DNA of 11,741 nucleotides, from assembly GCA_035263645.1 (NCBI GenBank), contig DATFRD010000289.1, positions 1 to 11,741 of the forward strand, read 5' to 3'. A program made the translations under genes and the position numbers. The stretch's first letter is position 1; the number at the start of each line of letters is the position of its first letter. Source of the DNA: CF-161 sp035263645. GTDB taxonomy: Bacteria; Chloroflexota; Dormibacteria; Dormibacterales; Dormibacteraceae. This document shows positions 1 through 6,472 of this stretch, one piece after another. The notes below the pieces were generated by a model. The model was not told the DNA's origin and ran no database searches. It saw nothing but the letters and a program-made list of their open reading frames with translations.

Positions 1-1
1 G

Positions 2-397
2 CTGACCTCCAACCCGTCCGGGTGGCAGACTGCCATCCACTGGGGACAGGGCGGCAACATTCCGTACATCCAGTACCAGGACTGGCTGGACAGCTCCAGC
101 TCGACCAGCGCCGCGCACTACGCGGGCTACTCCAACCCGACCGCGCTCACGGCCCTCAAGTCGTACGCGGGCACCGATCCGAGCGACACCGCGTCTCTGT
201 ATGCGGCCGTACAGAAGCTCCAGAAGACCCTTTCGACCGAGGTCCCCATGGTTCCGCTGCTGTACGGCGCCGACTGGAACGTCTACAGCAGCGCCAAGTA
301 CACCGGCTGGCCCAACCAGTCGCATCCCTACATGAACCCGAGCCCGAGCGACCCGCAGATGCCCTACATCCTGATGCAGCTCAAGCCCGTGTCCTGA
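2..397 (+). CDS. ABC transporter substrate-binding protein, family 5 (C-terminal part)
   Basis: Frame 2 is open from the window edge to the TGA at 395-397 and encodes the last 131 residues of a protein whose start lies outside the window. The segment reads like the C-terminal lobe of family-5 solute-binding proteins (SBP_bac_5, the DppA/OppA and cellobiose-binder group). It contains a QKTLSTEVPMVPLLYGADW stretch, then YTGWPNQSHPYMNPSP, and closes with YILMQLKP, the usual end of this family. Such lipoproteins or secreted proteins capture peptides or oligosaccharides outside the membrane and deliver them to an ABC permease. A beta-glucosidase follows on the same strand after 167 bases, which makes a beta-glucoside or cello-oligosaccharide ligand more likely than a peptide, but that is inference from context. 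No start, signal peptide or permease gene can be seen here. Confidence 0.82.
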   Translation: MTSNPSGWQTAIHWGQGGNIPYIQYQDWLDSSSSTSAAHYAGYSNPTALTALKSYAGTDPSDTASLYAAVQKLQKTLSTEVPMVPLLYGADWNVYSSAKYTGWPNQSHPYMNPSPSDPQMPYILMQLKPVS

Positions 398-440
398 ACC
401 CTGCACATGGTCGCCCATCACCACGATGGGCGGGTCCGGT

Positions 441-463
441 CCGGCCGGCGGCATGCCGGCCGG
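441..463 (+). terminator. GC-rich hairpin between binding-protein and glucosidase genes
   Basis: CCGGCCGGC (441-449) and GCCGGCCGG (455-463) form a perfect 9-bp stem around a 5-base loop, 43 bases after the binding-protein stop. No T-tract follows, so it is not a classical intrinsic terminator. It could partly attenuate read-through, or stabilise the 3' end of the binding-protein mRNA so that it accumulates above the downstream enzyme. That pattern is common for binding-protein genes, but its role here is inferred. Confidence 0.4.
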
Positions 464-564
464 GCCTCCGGGCTCGCCCGCAGCAGAGCCGGCATCCGCC
501 GGCGCGACCGGAGCTCGACCCGCCGGCTCGGACCGGCGCTCGGCAGCGGTCGAGGTGGCCGCGC

Positions 565-3117
565 ATGAGCGGCGCCGCCCCGGGGGGCGCCGGCGACGAG
601 GCGCGCCTGGTCGCCCGGCTGACCCTGGAGCAGAAGGTCCGCCTGCTGACAGGCGCCGACGGCTGGTCTCTGCCGGGCGAGCCCGCCGTCGGACTTCGCC
701 CCATCGTGTTCTCCGACGGCCCGGCGGGGGTCCGCGGGACGCGGCTGGACCCCCGCCACCCCTCCTCGTCGCTGCCCTGCCCGGTCGCGCTCGCGGCGAC
801 GTGGGACGACAGGCTGGTCCAGGAGGTGGCCCTGGCGCTGGGGCGGGAGGCCCGGGCCCGGGGCGTCGACGTGCTCCTGGGACCGACCGTCAACATCGTC
901 CGCACCCCGCTCAGCGGGCGAGGCTTCGAGTGCTTCTCCGAGGACCCGCTGCTCACCGCCCGGATCGCCGTCGCCTACGTGCGCGGCGTGCAGGCGGCCG
1001 GCGTCGGGACCACCGCGAAGCACTACGTGTGCAACGACTCCGAGACCGACCGCCAGAGCTACGACGTGCGCATCGCCGAGCGGGTCCTGAGGGAGCTGTA
1101 CCTGCCGCCCTTCGAGGCCTGCGTGGCAGAGGCGGATGTCGCGCTGGTCATGGCTGCCTACAACTCCGTCAACGGGGCCGCCATGACCACCAACCCCACG
1201 CTGCTCCGCGACGTGCTCAGGGCGGAGTGGGGGTTCCGGGGGGTGGTCATCTCCGACTGGTCGGCCACCCGAACGACGGTGCCGAGCGCGCTGGGGGGGC
1301 TGGGTCTGGTGATGCCGGGCCCGGGCGGGCCCTGGGGTGACCAGCTCGTCGCCGCGGTTCGGGCGGGCGCCGTCCCCGAGGCCGAGATCGACGACAAGGT
1401 CTCGCGGCTGCTGCTCCTCGCCCACCGGGTGGGAGCCCTGGGCCAGCCGGCGAGCGCTCGCACGGGCGACAGCGGCCGCGGCCGGGGCGCTGTCAGCGCC
1501 CCCGGGGCGCTGGTCGACCCAGCGCTGCTGCGCGAGGTGGCGGCCCGGTCCTTCGTGCTGCTCCGGAGCCGGCCCGGAGTGCTCCCCCTGGCCGCCAACC
1601 CTGTCAGCACGGTCGCCCTGATCGGCCCCAACGCTACGGACCCGCAGACGCAGGGGGGCGGCAGCGTGCGAGTCCTGCCGGTCGCCCGCCCCGGGCTCGC
1701 CGCTGCGCTGCGCGCCGCCCTCGGCGAGGCGGTCGCAGTGGACCTGTACCAGGGCTGTCGCACCTGGACCACCATCCCCGTGCCGCCGGAGGGAAGCCTG
1801 CGCGACCCGGTCGGCGGGGAGCCCGGCGTGCGCCTCGAGATCCGCGACACCGGCGGCACGGTCATCCATGACGCGCCGTTCCCTTCCAGCGTGCTGACCT
1901 GGTGGGACGGCCTGCCCGAGGCGGTGCACATCCCCGGCTCGAAGGTGGTGATGCTCGCCCGCTATCGACCGGAGGTGGACGGGCCGCACCTGGTCGGTGC
2001 CGCCGGGGTGGGCCGGCTGCGGGTCGCCGTCGACGGCGTCACGCTGGCCGAGGCCACGACGCTGCCTCCCCTGGACGTGGTGGAGGCGTTCTCCCGGCCG
2101 CCCGAGCTGCGCATGCCCGTGCCGCTCCGGGCCGGACAGGAGGTGGAGGTCCGCGTCGAGTACGAGCCGGACGTGCGAGGACGCGGGGCGGGCTTCGTCA
2201 CGATGCGGCTGGGCATAGCGTCCCAGCCCGCGGAGGACGACCTCCTCGAGGAGGCGGTCACGGCCGCGGCGGGCGCCGATGTGGCGGTGGTCGTGGTCGG
2301 GTCGGCTGACGGGACGGAGAGCGAGGGCTACGACCGGGAGACCCTGGTGCTGCCGGGCCGGCAGGACGAGCTGGTGCGGCGAGTCGCGGCGGCCAACCAC
2401 TGCACGGTGGTGGTGGTCAACTCCGGCATGCCGGTGCTGATGCCGTGGGCCGACGAGGTGGCCGCCATCCTCCAGGTGTGGTTCCCGGGGCAGGCATTCG
2501 GGGAGGCGCTCGCCGACTGCCTGGTAGGGATCGCCGAGCCGGGAGGGCGCATGCCCGTGTCCCTGCCGCGCGTCGAGGCCGATTCCCCGGTGCTGCACGC
2601 CCGGCCCGCGGCCGGCGAGCTCACCTACGCGGAGGGCCTGCTCGTCGGCTACCGCGGCTACGACCGGAGCGGGACCACGCCCCTGTTCTGCTTCGGCCAC
2701 GGCCTGGGCTACACGGACTGGACCTACGAGTCGCTGGCTGCCTCGGCCGGGTCGGTCGCCGCAGGCGACGATCTCGCCGTGGCGGTGGCGGTTCGCAACT
2801 CCGGGGAGCGCCCCGGCCGCGAGGTCGTGCAGCTGTACCTGGAGGGGCCGGGCGACGACCCCGGGCGCCCGATCCGCGTCCTGGCGGACTTCGCCACCGT
2901 CGGAGCCGGGCCGGGCGAGCGCGTCGAGGCGCGCCTCAGCGTGCCGGGCCGGGCGTTCGCCAGCTTCGACGAGAGCCGGGCAGAGTGGGCCTGGCGTCCA
3001 GGGACGTACACGCTGCACGCCGGCCGGTCCTCCCGCGACCTCAGGCTGAGCACCAGCGTCGTGCTGTCATCGATGGCGGCGACCGGCGCGGGCGGCGAGC
3101 CGGGCGCGCGGACCTAG
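565..3117 (+). CDS. Glycoside hydrolase family 3 beta-glucosidase with PA14 insert
   Basis: The 850-residue protein is predicted to release terminal beta-linked sugars, probably glucose. The ATG at 565 is preferred because GAGGTGG (552-558) lies 6 bases upstream; the open frame extends further 5' but reads as non-coding and overlaps the preceding gene. The N-terminal GH3 barrel spans about residues 15-310. It has SDGPAGVRG with D51 (substrate binding), K152-H153, and GFRGVVISDW with nucleophile D231. The C-terminal GH3 domain starts near 318 and is interrupted at about 432-552 by a PA14-like beta domain, as in KmBglI/DesR-type enzymes. It resumes with ESEGYDRETLVLPGRQ, where E587 is the likely acid/base. 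YAEGLLVGYRGYD (about 688) and FGHGLGYT (about 711) precede a fibronectin III-like domain (about 730-832). No signal peptide is visible, so the enzyme is probably cytoplasmic and acts on imported sugars. Exact substrate is unknown. Confidence 0.93.
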   Translation: MSGAAPGGAGDEARLVARLTLEQKVRLLTGADGWSLPGEPAVGLRPIVFSDGPAGVRGTRLDPRHPSSSLPCPVALAATWDDRLVQEVALALGREARARGVDVLLGPTVNIVRTPLSGRGFECFSEDPLLTARIAVAYVRGVQAAGVGTTAKHYVCNDSETDRQSYDVRIAERVLRELYLPPFEACVAEADVALVMAAYNSVNGAAMTTNPTLLRDVLRAEWGFRGVVISDWSATRTTVPSALGGLGLVMPGPGGPWGDQLVAAVRAGAVPEAEIDDKVSRLLLLAHRVGALGQPASARTGDSGRGRGAVSAPGALVDPALLREVAARSFVLLRSRPGVLPLAANPVSTVALIGPNATDPQTQGGGSVRVLPVARPGLAAALRAALGEAVAVDLYQGCRTWTTIPVPPEGSLRDPVGGEPGVRLEIRDTGGTVIHDAPFPSSVLTWWDGLPEAVHIPGSKVVMLARYRPEVDGPHLVGAAGVGRLRVAVDGVTLAEATTLPPLDVVEAFSRPPELRMPVPLRAGQEVEVRVEYEPDVRGRGAGFVTMRLGIASQPAEDDLLEEAVTAAAGADVAVVVVGSADGTESEGYDRETLVLPGRQDELVRRVAAANHCTVVVVNSGMPVLMPWADEVAAILQVWFPGQAFGEALADCLVGIAEPGGRMPVSLPRVEADSPVLHARPAAGELTYAEGLLVGYRGYDRSGTTPLFCFGHGLGYTDWTYESLAASAGSVAAGDDLAVAVAVRNSGERPGREVVQLYLEGPGDDPGRPIRVLADFATVGAGPGERVEARLSVPGRAFASFDESRAEWAWRPGTYTLHAGRSSRDLRLSTSVVLSSMAATGAGGEPGART

Positions 3118-3135
3118 AGGTGCGGCACCTCTAGG
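3113..3135. terminator. Bidirectional terminator hairpin shared by convergent genes
   Basis: CCTAGAGGTG (3113-3122) and CACCTCTAGG (3126-3135) form a perfect 10-bp stem around a 3-base CGG loop. The left arm contains the TAG stop of the GH3 gene (3115-3117). The right arm contains the stop of the minus-strand DUF2277 gene (3131-3133, TAG on that strand). Only 13 bases separate the two stops. The symmetrical hairpin can fold in either transcript, so it probably ends both. No strong U-tract follows on either side. Confidence 0.65.
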
Positions 3136-3391
3136 CGAGACGGGCGCGCACCTGGGGACGGCGCAGAGGAGGCACCGCCTTCGGAGGCTGGCGGCGTGGC
3201 GGCAGGTCGCGCAGCACCTGGGCGGTCGCGTCGGCGATCGTCGCGATCGCGAGCTCGAACGCCTCCTCCGTCGCCGGGGCCGGGTGGGTGATGCCGCTGA
3301 CCTTGCGAACGTACTGGCGAGCGGCGGCCTCGATCTCCTCGGTCGTGACGGACGGCTCGAGCCCCCGGAGGGTGGTGATGTTGCGGCACAT
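3131..3391 (-). CDS. DUF2277 domain-containing protein
   Basis: This 86-residue protein begins MCRNITTLRGLEP and continues with TTEEIEAAARQYVRKVSG, the diagnostic pattern of the DUF2277 family, whose members usually start MCRNI and are about 80-95 residues long. Function is unknown for the family. The fold should be small and helical, with a basic proline/arginine-rich tail (about 64-86). The ATG at 3391 matches the family start, but its upstream sequence is a poor ribosome site. A TTG at 3425-3427 in the same frame has a strong GGAGGAGG (3435-3442) 7 bases upstream and would add 12 residues. The gene is third in a minus-strand run, 74 bases after the second acetyltransferase, and ends inside the convergent hairpin. 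Confidence 0.85.
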   Translation of the reverse strand: MCRNITTLRGLEPSVTTEEIEAAARQYVRKVSGITHPAPATEEAFELAIATIADATAQVLRDLPPRRQPPKAVPPLRRPQVRARLA

Positions 3392-3465
3392 GTCGCCATC
3401 GTCGACCACCGGCGAGGCTGCGAGCAAGCAGAGCCCTCCTCCGGGAGCTCTGGCAGCAGGCGCGG

Positions 3466-4056
3466 TCAGCGCGGCGTCACGCCGGCGGCACGCCGCGCCC
3501 GCCAGGCGTCGCGCGCGGCCAGCCACTCCGCCCTGGTCAGATCGAACACCAGCGCGTCGACGTAGCGCCCGTCCTTGACGTCGGGCCACCGCCGCCGGCC
3601 CGCCGGGCGGTAGCCCTGCTTGGCCAGCGCAGCCGCCGAGCGGGTGTTGGGCTCGTCGGCCTCGGACGTCAGCACGTGCAGGTGGAGGCGGTCGAAGCAG
3701 TACTCGAGCAGCAGGTGCTTGGCCTCGGTCCCGTACTCCTTTCCCCTCACCTCGGCCGGGCCGAGCTGGCTCGCCGTCTCGCCCGTTCGGTGCAGCCAGT
3801 CGATGTCCACAACGCCGACGTTGCCGATGAACCGATCGCCGTCCTTGAGGCACACGGCGAGCCAGATGTAGCGCGGCGGCTGGTGCTTGTACATCTCGGT
3901 GATCGAGTCCACGTGCTCCATGGGGCTGGTCGGGACCCTGCTGCGCCACATGAACGTGTCGGTCTCCGCCGCGTCGATCTGGGCTATGACCTCGGCGTCG
4001 CCGGCCTCCATTGCACGCAGGTAGAGGCGCTCGCCGACCAGGAGCGGGCTACGCAT
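3466..4056 (-). CDS. GNAT family N-acetyltransferase (RimJ/RimL-like)
   Basis: This 196-residue protein is a GNAT-fold acetyltransferase of the RimJ/RimL type, expected to move an acetyl group from acetyl-CoA to an amine on a protein N-terminus or small molecule. The N-terminus GERLYLRAMEAGDAEVIAQ is the usual first strand and helix. FIGNVGVVDIDW (about 77-87) is the central strand pair. The acetyl-CoA loop is R104-G-K-E-Y-G-T110, fitting the R/Q-x-x-G-x-G/A motif, and is followed by helix EAKHLLLEYCFDRL. N137 in DEPNTRSAAALAKQGYR is the conserved C-terminal motif residue. The ATG at 4056 overlaps the preceding gene's TAG by 8 bases and has GGGAGGTG (4061-4068) just upstream, so the two are probably translated together. 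Substrate cannot be inferred. Confidence 0.9.
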   Translation of the reverse strand: MRSPLLVGERLYLRAMEAGDAEVIAQIDAAETDTFMWRSRVPTSPMEHVDSITEMYKHQPPRYIWLAVCLKDGDRFIGNVGVVDIDWLHRTGETASQLGPAEVRGKEYGTEAKHLLLEYCFDRLHLHVLTSEADEPNTRSAAALAKQGYRPAGRRRWPDVKDGRYVDALVFDLTRAEWLAARDAWRARRAAGVTPR

Positions 4057-4618
4057 CGCGCACCTCCCAGCGCGGATTGAGCGCCTGGTACACGAGGCAG
4101 TCCACCCGCCCTCCCGGCCGGCCGAACCACTCGCGGAGCCGCGCGTTCCGGACCATGCCCAGCGCCTCCGCGGCGGCGATGGTGGCCCGCTCGTCCGCCG
4201 GGAGGTCAGCCGTCACGACCATGAGCTCGTTCTCGTCGCGGAGCCAGCGGACGAGGAGCTCCAGCGCCTCGGCGCGGAGCGCGTCCGCGTCGTCCCGCCA
4301 GGGCGCCATCACAAACGTCAGCCGGCACGTGCGATACCCGTTGTGGCTGGACACCCGCGCGCTGCCGACCACCTCCTCGTCCTCCGCCAGCGCGATGGCC
4401 AGCCGACGGCTCGATCGCCGCCACCCCCACCCCCTGTGCTCCTCCTTGAGCGCGGCCTCGGCCCTGGCGGCGTTGACGGGGAACGTCTCGTCGAGCCAGG
4501 CGGCGCCGCGCTCCTTGTCCGCCTCCACCATGGCGCGGAGGTACACGCGGGAGCCCAGGAGGTAGACGGGTCGCAGGTCCTGCAAGGGTCTGAGCGTAGC
4601 ATCGCTGCCCACGAGCAC
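4049..4618 (-). CDS. GNAT-like acetyltransferase with degenerate CoA-binding loop
   Basis: The open frame gives 189 residues from a GTG at 4618. The true start is uncertain: the recognisable domain begins near VYLLGSRVYLRAMVEADKE (residues 18-36), and no clear ribosome site is seen at GTG 4618, GTG 4612 or an internal TTG. The N-terminal pattern closely resembles the downstream GNAT gene (LLVGERLYLRAMEAGDAE), suggesting a tandem duplication. The core strands ALAEDEEVVGSARVS and YRTCRLTFVMAPWRDDADALRAEAL are GNAT-like, as is the late EALGMVRNARLREWF segment. However, the normal R/Q-x-x-G-x-G/A acetyl-CoA loop is replaced by WRDDADALRA, with no glycines. The protein may bind CoA weakly, or may have become a binding or regulatory partner. 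It is the first gene of the minus-strand group and diverges from the deacylase gene. Confidence 0.8.
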   Translation of the reverse strand: MLVGSDATLRPLQDLRPVYLLGSRVYLRAMVEADKERGAAWLDETFPVNAARAEAALKEEHRGWGWRRSSRRLAIALAEDEEVVGSARVSSHNGYRTCRLTFVMAPWRDDADALRAEALELLVRWLRDENELMVVTADLPADERATIAAAEALGMVRNARLREWFGRPGGRVDCLVYQALNPRWEVRDA

Positions 4619-4649
4619 CGCCGAACGGCCCGATCATGAGTGGCGTATT

Positions 4650-4662
4650 CACCCCAGGGGTG
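4650..4662. promoter_or_regulatory. Dyad-symmetric candidate operator in divergent intergenic region
   Basis: CACCCCAGGGGTG is a perfect 13-base dyad (6-base arms around a central A) in the 98-base gap between the divergent acetyltransferase and deacylase genes. The single-base centre is too tight for an RNA hairpin, so a dimeric regulator site is more plausible. No convincing -10/-35 pair could be assigned around it. The role is inferred only from symmetry and location. Confidence 0.3.
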
Positions 4663-4716
4663 TGGCCGGAAACCTAAGGAACGCTGAGCCCGAGGAGGCT
4701 GACCGTCGAGTTCGAC

Positions 4717-6366
4717 GTGCTGATTCGCGACGGTCTTGTGTTCGACGGCACAGGTGCCGAACCGGTCTCGGCCGACGTGGCCCTGAGGGGAGACCTCATC
4801 GCCGAGGTCGGCGACCTGCCGTCCGCCTCGGCCAGGCGCCTGGTCGATGCTCGCGGCCGGGTGGTCGCTCCGGGGTTCATCGACACCCACACACACTCCG
4901 ACCTCGCCTGGTCACTGGGTGTCGAGCACCGCGACGTTGCCGCGGCCGCGGTGCGCCAGGGCGTGACCACAGAGATCTGCGGGAACTGTGGCTTCAGCCC
5001 CTTCCCCTGTCTGCCCGAGCGCCGCCGCGATGTGGAGCGTCACATCGGGATACTGTCCAGCGGCCCAGGGATGGACTGGCACGACCTGAGCGGCTTCGCG
5101 AGCGCCGCTCAGGCGGCGCACCTCCATGCCAATCTGGCGCCGCTGGTCGGGCACGGCAGCGTTCGCGTCGGAGTGATCGGGTTCGACGATCGCCCTCCGC
5201 GGGCCGAGGAGCTGGCAGCGATGCGGCGGCTGGTGGAGGAAGCCTTCGAGCAGGGGGCCTTCGGACTGTCCAGCGGCCTCATCTACATGCCGGGCGTGTA
5301 TGCCCGCACAGAAGAGCTGATCGAGCTCGCCGCGGCAGTGGCCCGCCACGGCCGTCCCTACATCAGCCACATCCGGGGCGAGACCGACATGGTGGCCGAC
5401 TCGGTGCGCGAGGCCATCCGCATCGGCCGGGAGGCCGGCGTCCCGACCCACATCTCGCACCACAAGACGGCCGGCCGCCAGAACTGGGGCAGGACGGAGG
5501 AGACGCTCGGGATCATCGAGGCCGCTCGTCGGGAGGGCCTGGACGTCACCGTGGACGTCTATCCCTACACTGCCGGCAGCACCGTGCTGCACGCCATGCT
5601 GCCTCCCTGGGCGCAGGCCGGGGGCATGACCGCCATGCTGGACCGGCTCCGCGACCGGGAGGCCAGGGAGCGCATCAAGCGCCAGCTCGACGAACCGGGC
5701 CGGGACTGGGAGAACATCGTCAGGGCGGCAGGCTGGGACGGCGTGGTCATCTCGAGCTGCCCAGCCCGAACGGAGGCGGAGGGCCGTTCGGTGTCCGAGC
5801 TGGCGGCGGAGGCGGGCTCCTCCGACGCGGACTACGTCTTCGACCTGATCCTTCAGACCGAGGGCCGGGCCACCATGATCGTGCACATGATGGGCGAGGA
5901 AGACGTGCGCAGGGTGCTGGGCTACCAGGGCGCGATGATCGGCTCGGACGGCATCCCGCTTCCCGGTAAACCGCACCCACGGTGGGCGGGTACCTTCGCC
6001 CGGGTGCTCGGGCCCTGCCGCCGCGAACAGCGGCTGTTCGACCTCGCCACGGCGATCTGGAAGATCACCGGTATGGCGGCGGATCGGTTCGGGCTGCGCA
6101 GCAGAGGCCGGCTGGAGCGGGGCTGTGCCGCCGACGTTGTCGTCTTCGATCCTGACACGATCCGCGACCTGGCCACGTTCGATCAGCCTCTGAGGCCCCC
6201 AGGCCGGCGTCGGGGACGTGTTCGTGAACGGGACGCCGGTCGTCAGCGACGGTCGGCTCACCGGCGCCAGGCCGGGCAGGGTGCTGGCTGCCTGAGCCCG
6301 CCTTCGGGGGGCCGCCGCGCGGAGCTGGCTGAGCCCGCGCGCGCGCCTCGGGCTGTCCGTCGCTGA
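4717..6366 (+). CDS. N-acyl-D-amino-acid deacylase (D-aminoacylase), 3' frameshift
   Basis: This amidohydrolase-family enzyme should remove acyl groups from N-acyl-D-amino acids or related amides with bound zinc. Family signatures, numbered from GTG 4717, are: DVLIRDGLVFDGTG-type start; APGFIDTHTHSDL (H58, H60); VTTEICGNCGFSPFP (C91, the likely zinc cysteine); LVGHGSVR; GAFGLSSGLIYMPG; YISHIRGETD (H218); THISHHKTAG (H245-H249); and MIGSDG (D411). The first family residues (VEFD) lie before GTG 4717. GAGGAGG (4692-4698) is 18 bases from that GTG but 6 bases from an in-frame GTC at 4705, so the start is doubtful. Up to about residue 495 (DQPLRPP) the frame matches the family; after that it reads as arginine-rich noise to 6366. 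The conserved C-terminus continues in frame 2 to a TGA at 6293-6295, giving about 525 residues. No obvious operon partner is present. Confidence 0.9.
   Translation: MLIRDGLVFDGTGAEPVSADVALRGDLIAEVGDLPSASARRLVDARGRVVAPGFIDTHTHSDLAWSLGVEHRDVAAAAVRQGVTTEICGNCGFSPFPCLPERRRDVERHIGILSSGPGMDWHDLSGFASAAQAAHLHANLAPLVGHGSVRVGVIGFDDRPPRAEELAAMRRLVEEAFEQGAFGLSSGLIYMPGVYARTEELIELAAAVARHGRPYISHIRGETDMVADSVREAIRIGREAGVPTHISHHKTAGRQNWGRTEETLGIIEAARREGLDVTVDVYPYTAGSTVLHAMLPPWAQAGGMTAMLDRLRDREARERIKRQLDEPGRDWENIVRAAGWDGVVISSCPARTEAEGRSVSELAAEAGSSDADYVFDLILQTEGRATMIVHMMGEEDVRRVLGYQGAMIGSDGIPLPGKPHPRWAGTFARVLGPCRREQRLFDLATAIWKITGMAADRFGLRSRGRLERGCAADVVVFDPDTIRDLATFDQPLRPPGRRRGRVRERDAGRQRRSAHRRQAGQGAGCLSPPSGGRRAELAEPARAPRAVRR
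6196..6295 (+). other. Displaced C-terminus of the deacylase (+1 frameshift)
   Basis: From about 6203 in frame 2 the sequence reads AGVGDVFVNGTPVVSDGRL, then TGARPGRVLAA and a stop at 6293-6295. This is the standard C-terminal end of D-aminoacylases (VNG.PVV.DG..TG..PGRVL). It is one frame ahead of the main open frame, so one extra base lies within about 6196-6203, which contains five C (6196-6200) and two G (6202-6203). Causes could be a base-calling or assembly error, a real recent mutation, or +1 ribosomal slipping on CCC-C. Error or mutation is more likely. Confidence 0.85.
6296..6312 (+). terminator. Imperfect hairpin after the deacylase's restored stop
   Basis: Immediately after the frame-2 TGA (6293-6295), GCCC (6296-6299) pairs with GGGC (6309-6312), and CC (6301-6302) pairs with GG (6306-6307) around a TTC loop, with one G-G mismatch between. 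A second stem, AGCCCG/CGGGCT (6332-6337 and 6347-6352), follows. Neither has a T-run. Their position agrees with the true gene end being 6295 rather than 6366. The rest of the gap to 6472 shows no gene; a GGCGCC pair (6433-6438/6443-6448) could form a small hairpin ahead of the next gene. Confidence 0.35.
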
Positions 6367-6461
6367 CCGCCCGCCTGCCGGGGCTGCGTGGCCCTGACCT
6401 GCACCTACCGGTTGTGGCACCATCGTGTCCGTGGCGCCTGACGGCGCCGACATGGGACCTC

Positions 6462-6470
6462 AGGAGGGAG
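6462..6470 (+). promoter_or_regulatory. Ribosome binding site that fixes the BcsB-like TTG start
   Basis: AGGAGGGAG lies just before the TTG at 6473, with the AGGAGG core (6462-6467) 5 bases away. It favours TTG 6473 over the more distal GTG at 6425. The shorter product then begins directly with a well-formed signal peptide. Confidence 0.75.
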
Positions 6471-6472
6471 CC

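Noticed and set aside
22..564. N-terminal extension of the GH3 open frame
   Set aside because: It overlaps the binding-protein gene in another frame and reads as arginine/proline-rich noise; ATG 565 has a good ribosome site and matches the GH3 start.
418..3018. Minus-strand open frame of 866 codons
   Set aside because: Antisense to the GH3 gene, with arginine/histidine/glycine-rich low-information translation and no recognisable domain; a by-product of GC-rich third positions.
6196..6203. Programmed +1 ribosomal frameshift in the deacylase
   Set aside because: CCC-C could slip, but there is no stop codon or rare codon at the site and no known frameshifting in this family; a base error or mutation is simpler.
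4912..6453. Minus-strand open frame of 513 codons
   Set aside because: Antisense to the deacylase, whose catalytic motifs are all present on the plus strand.
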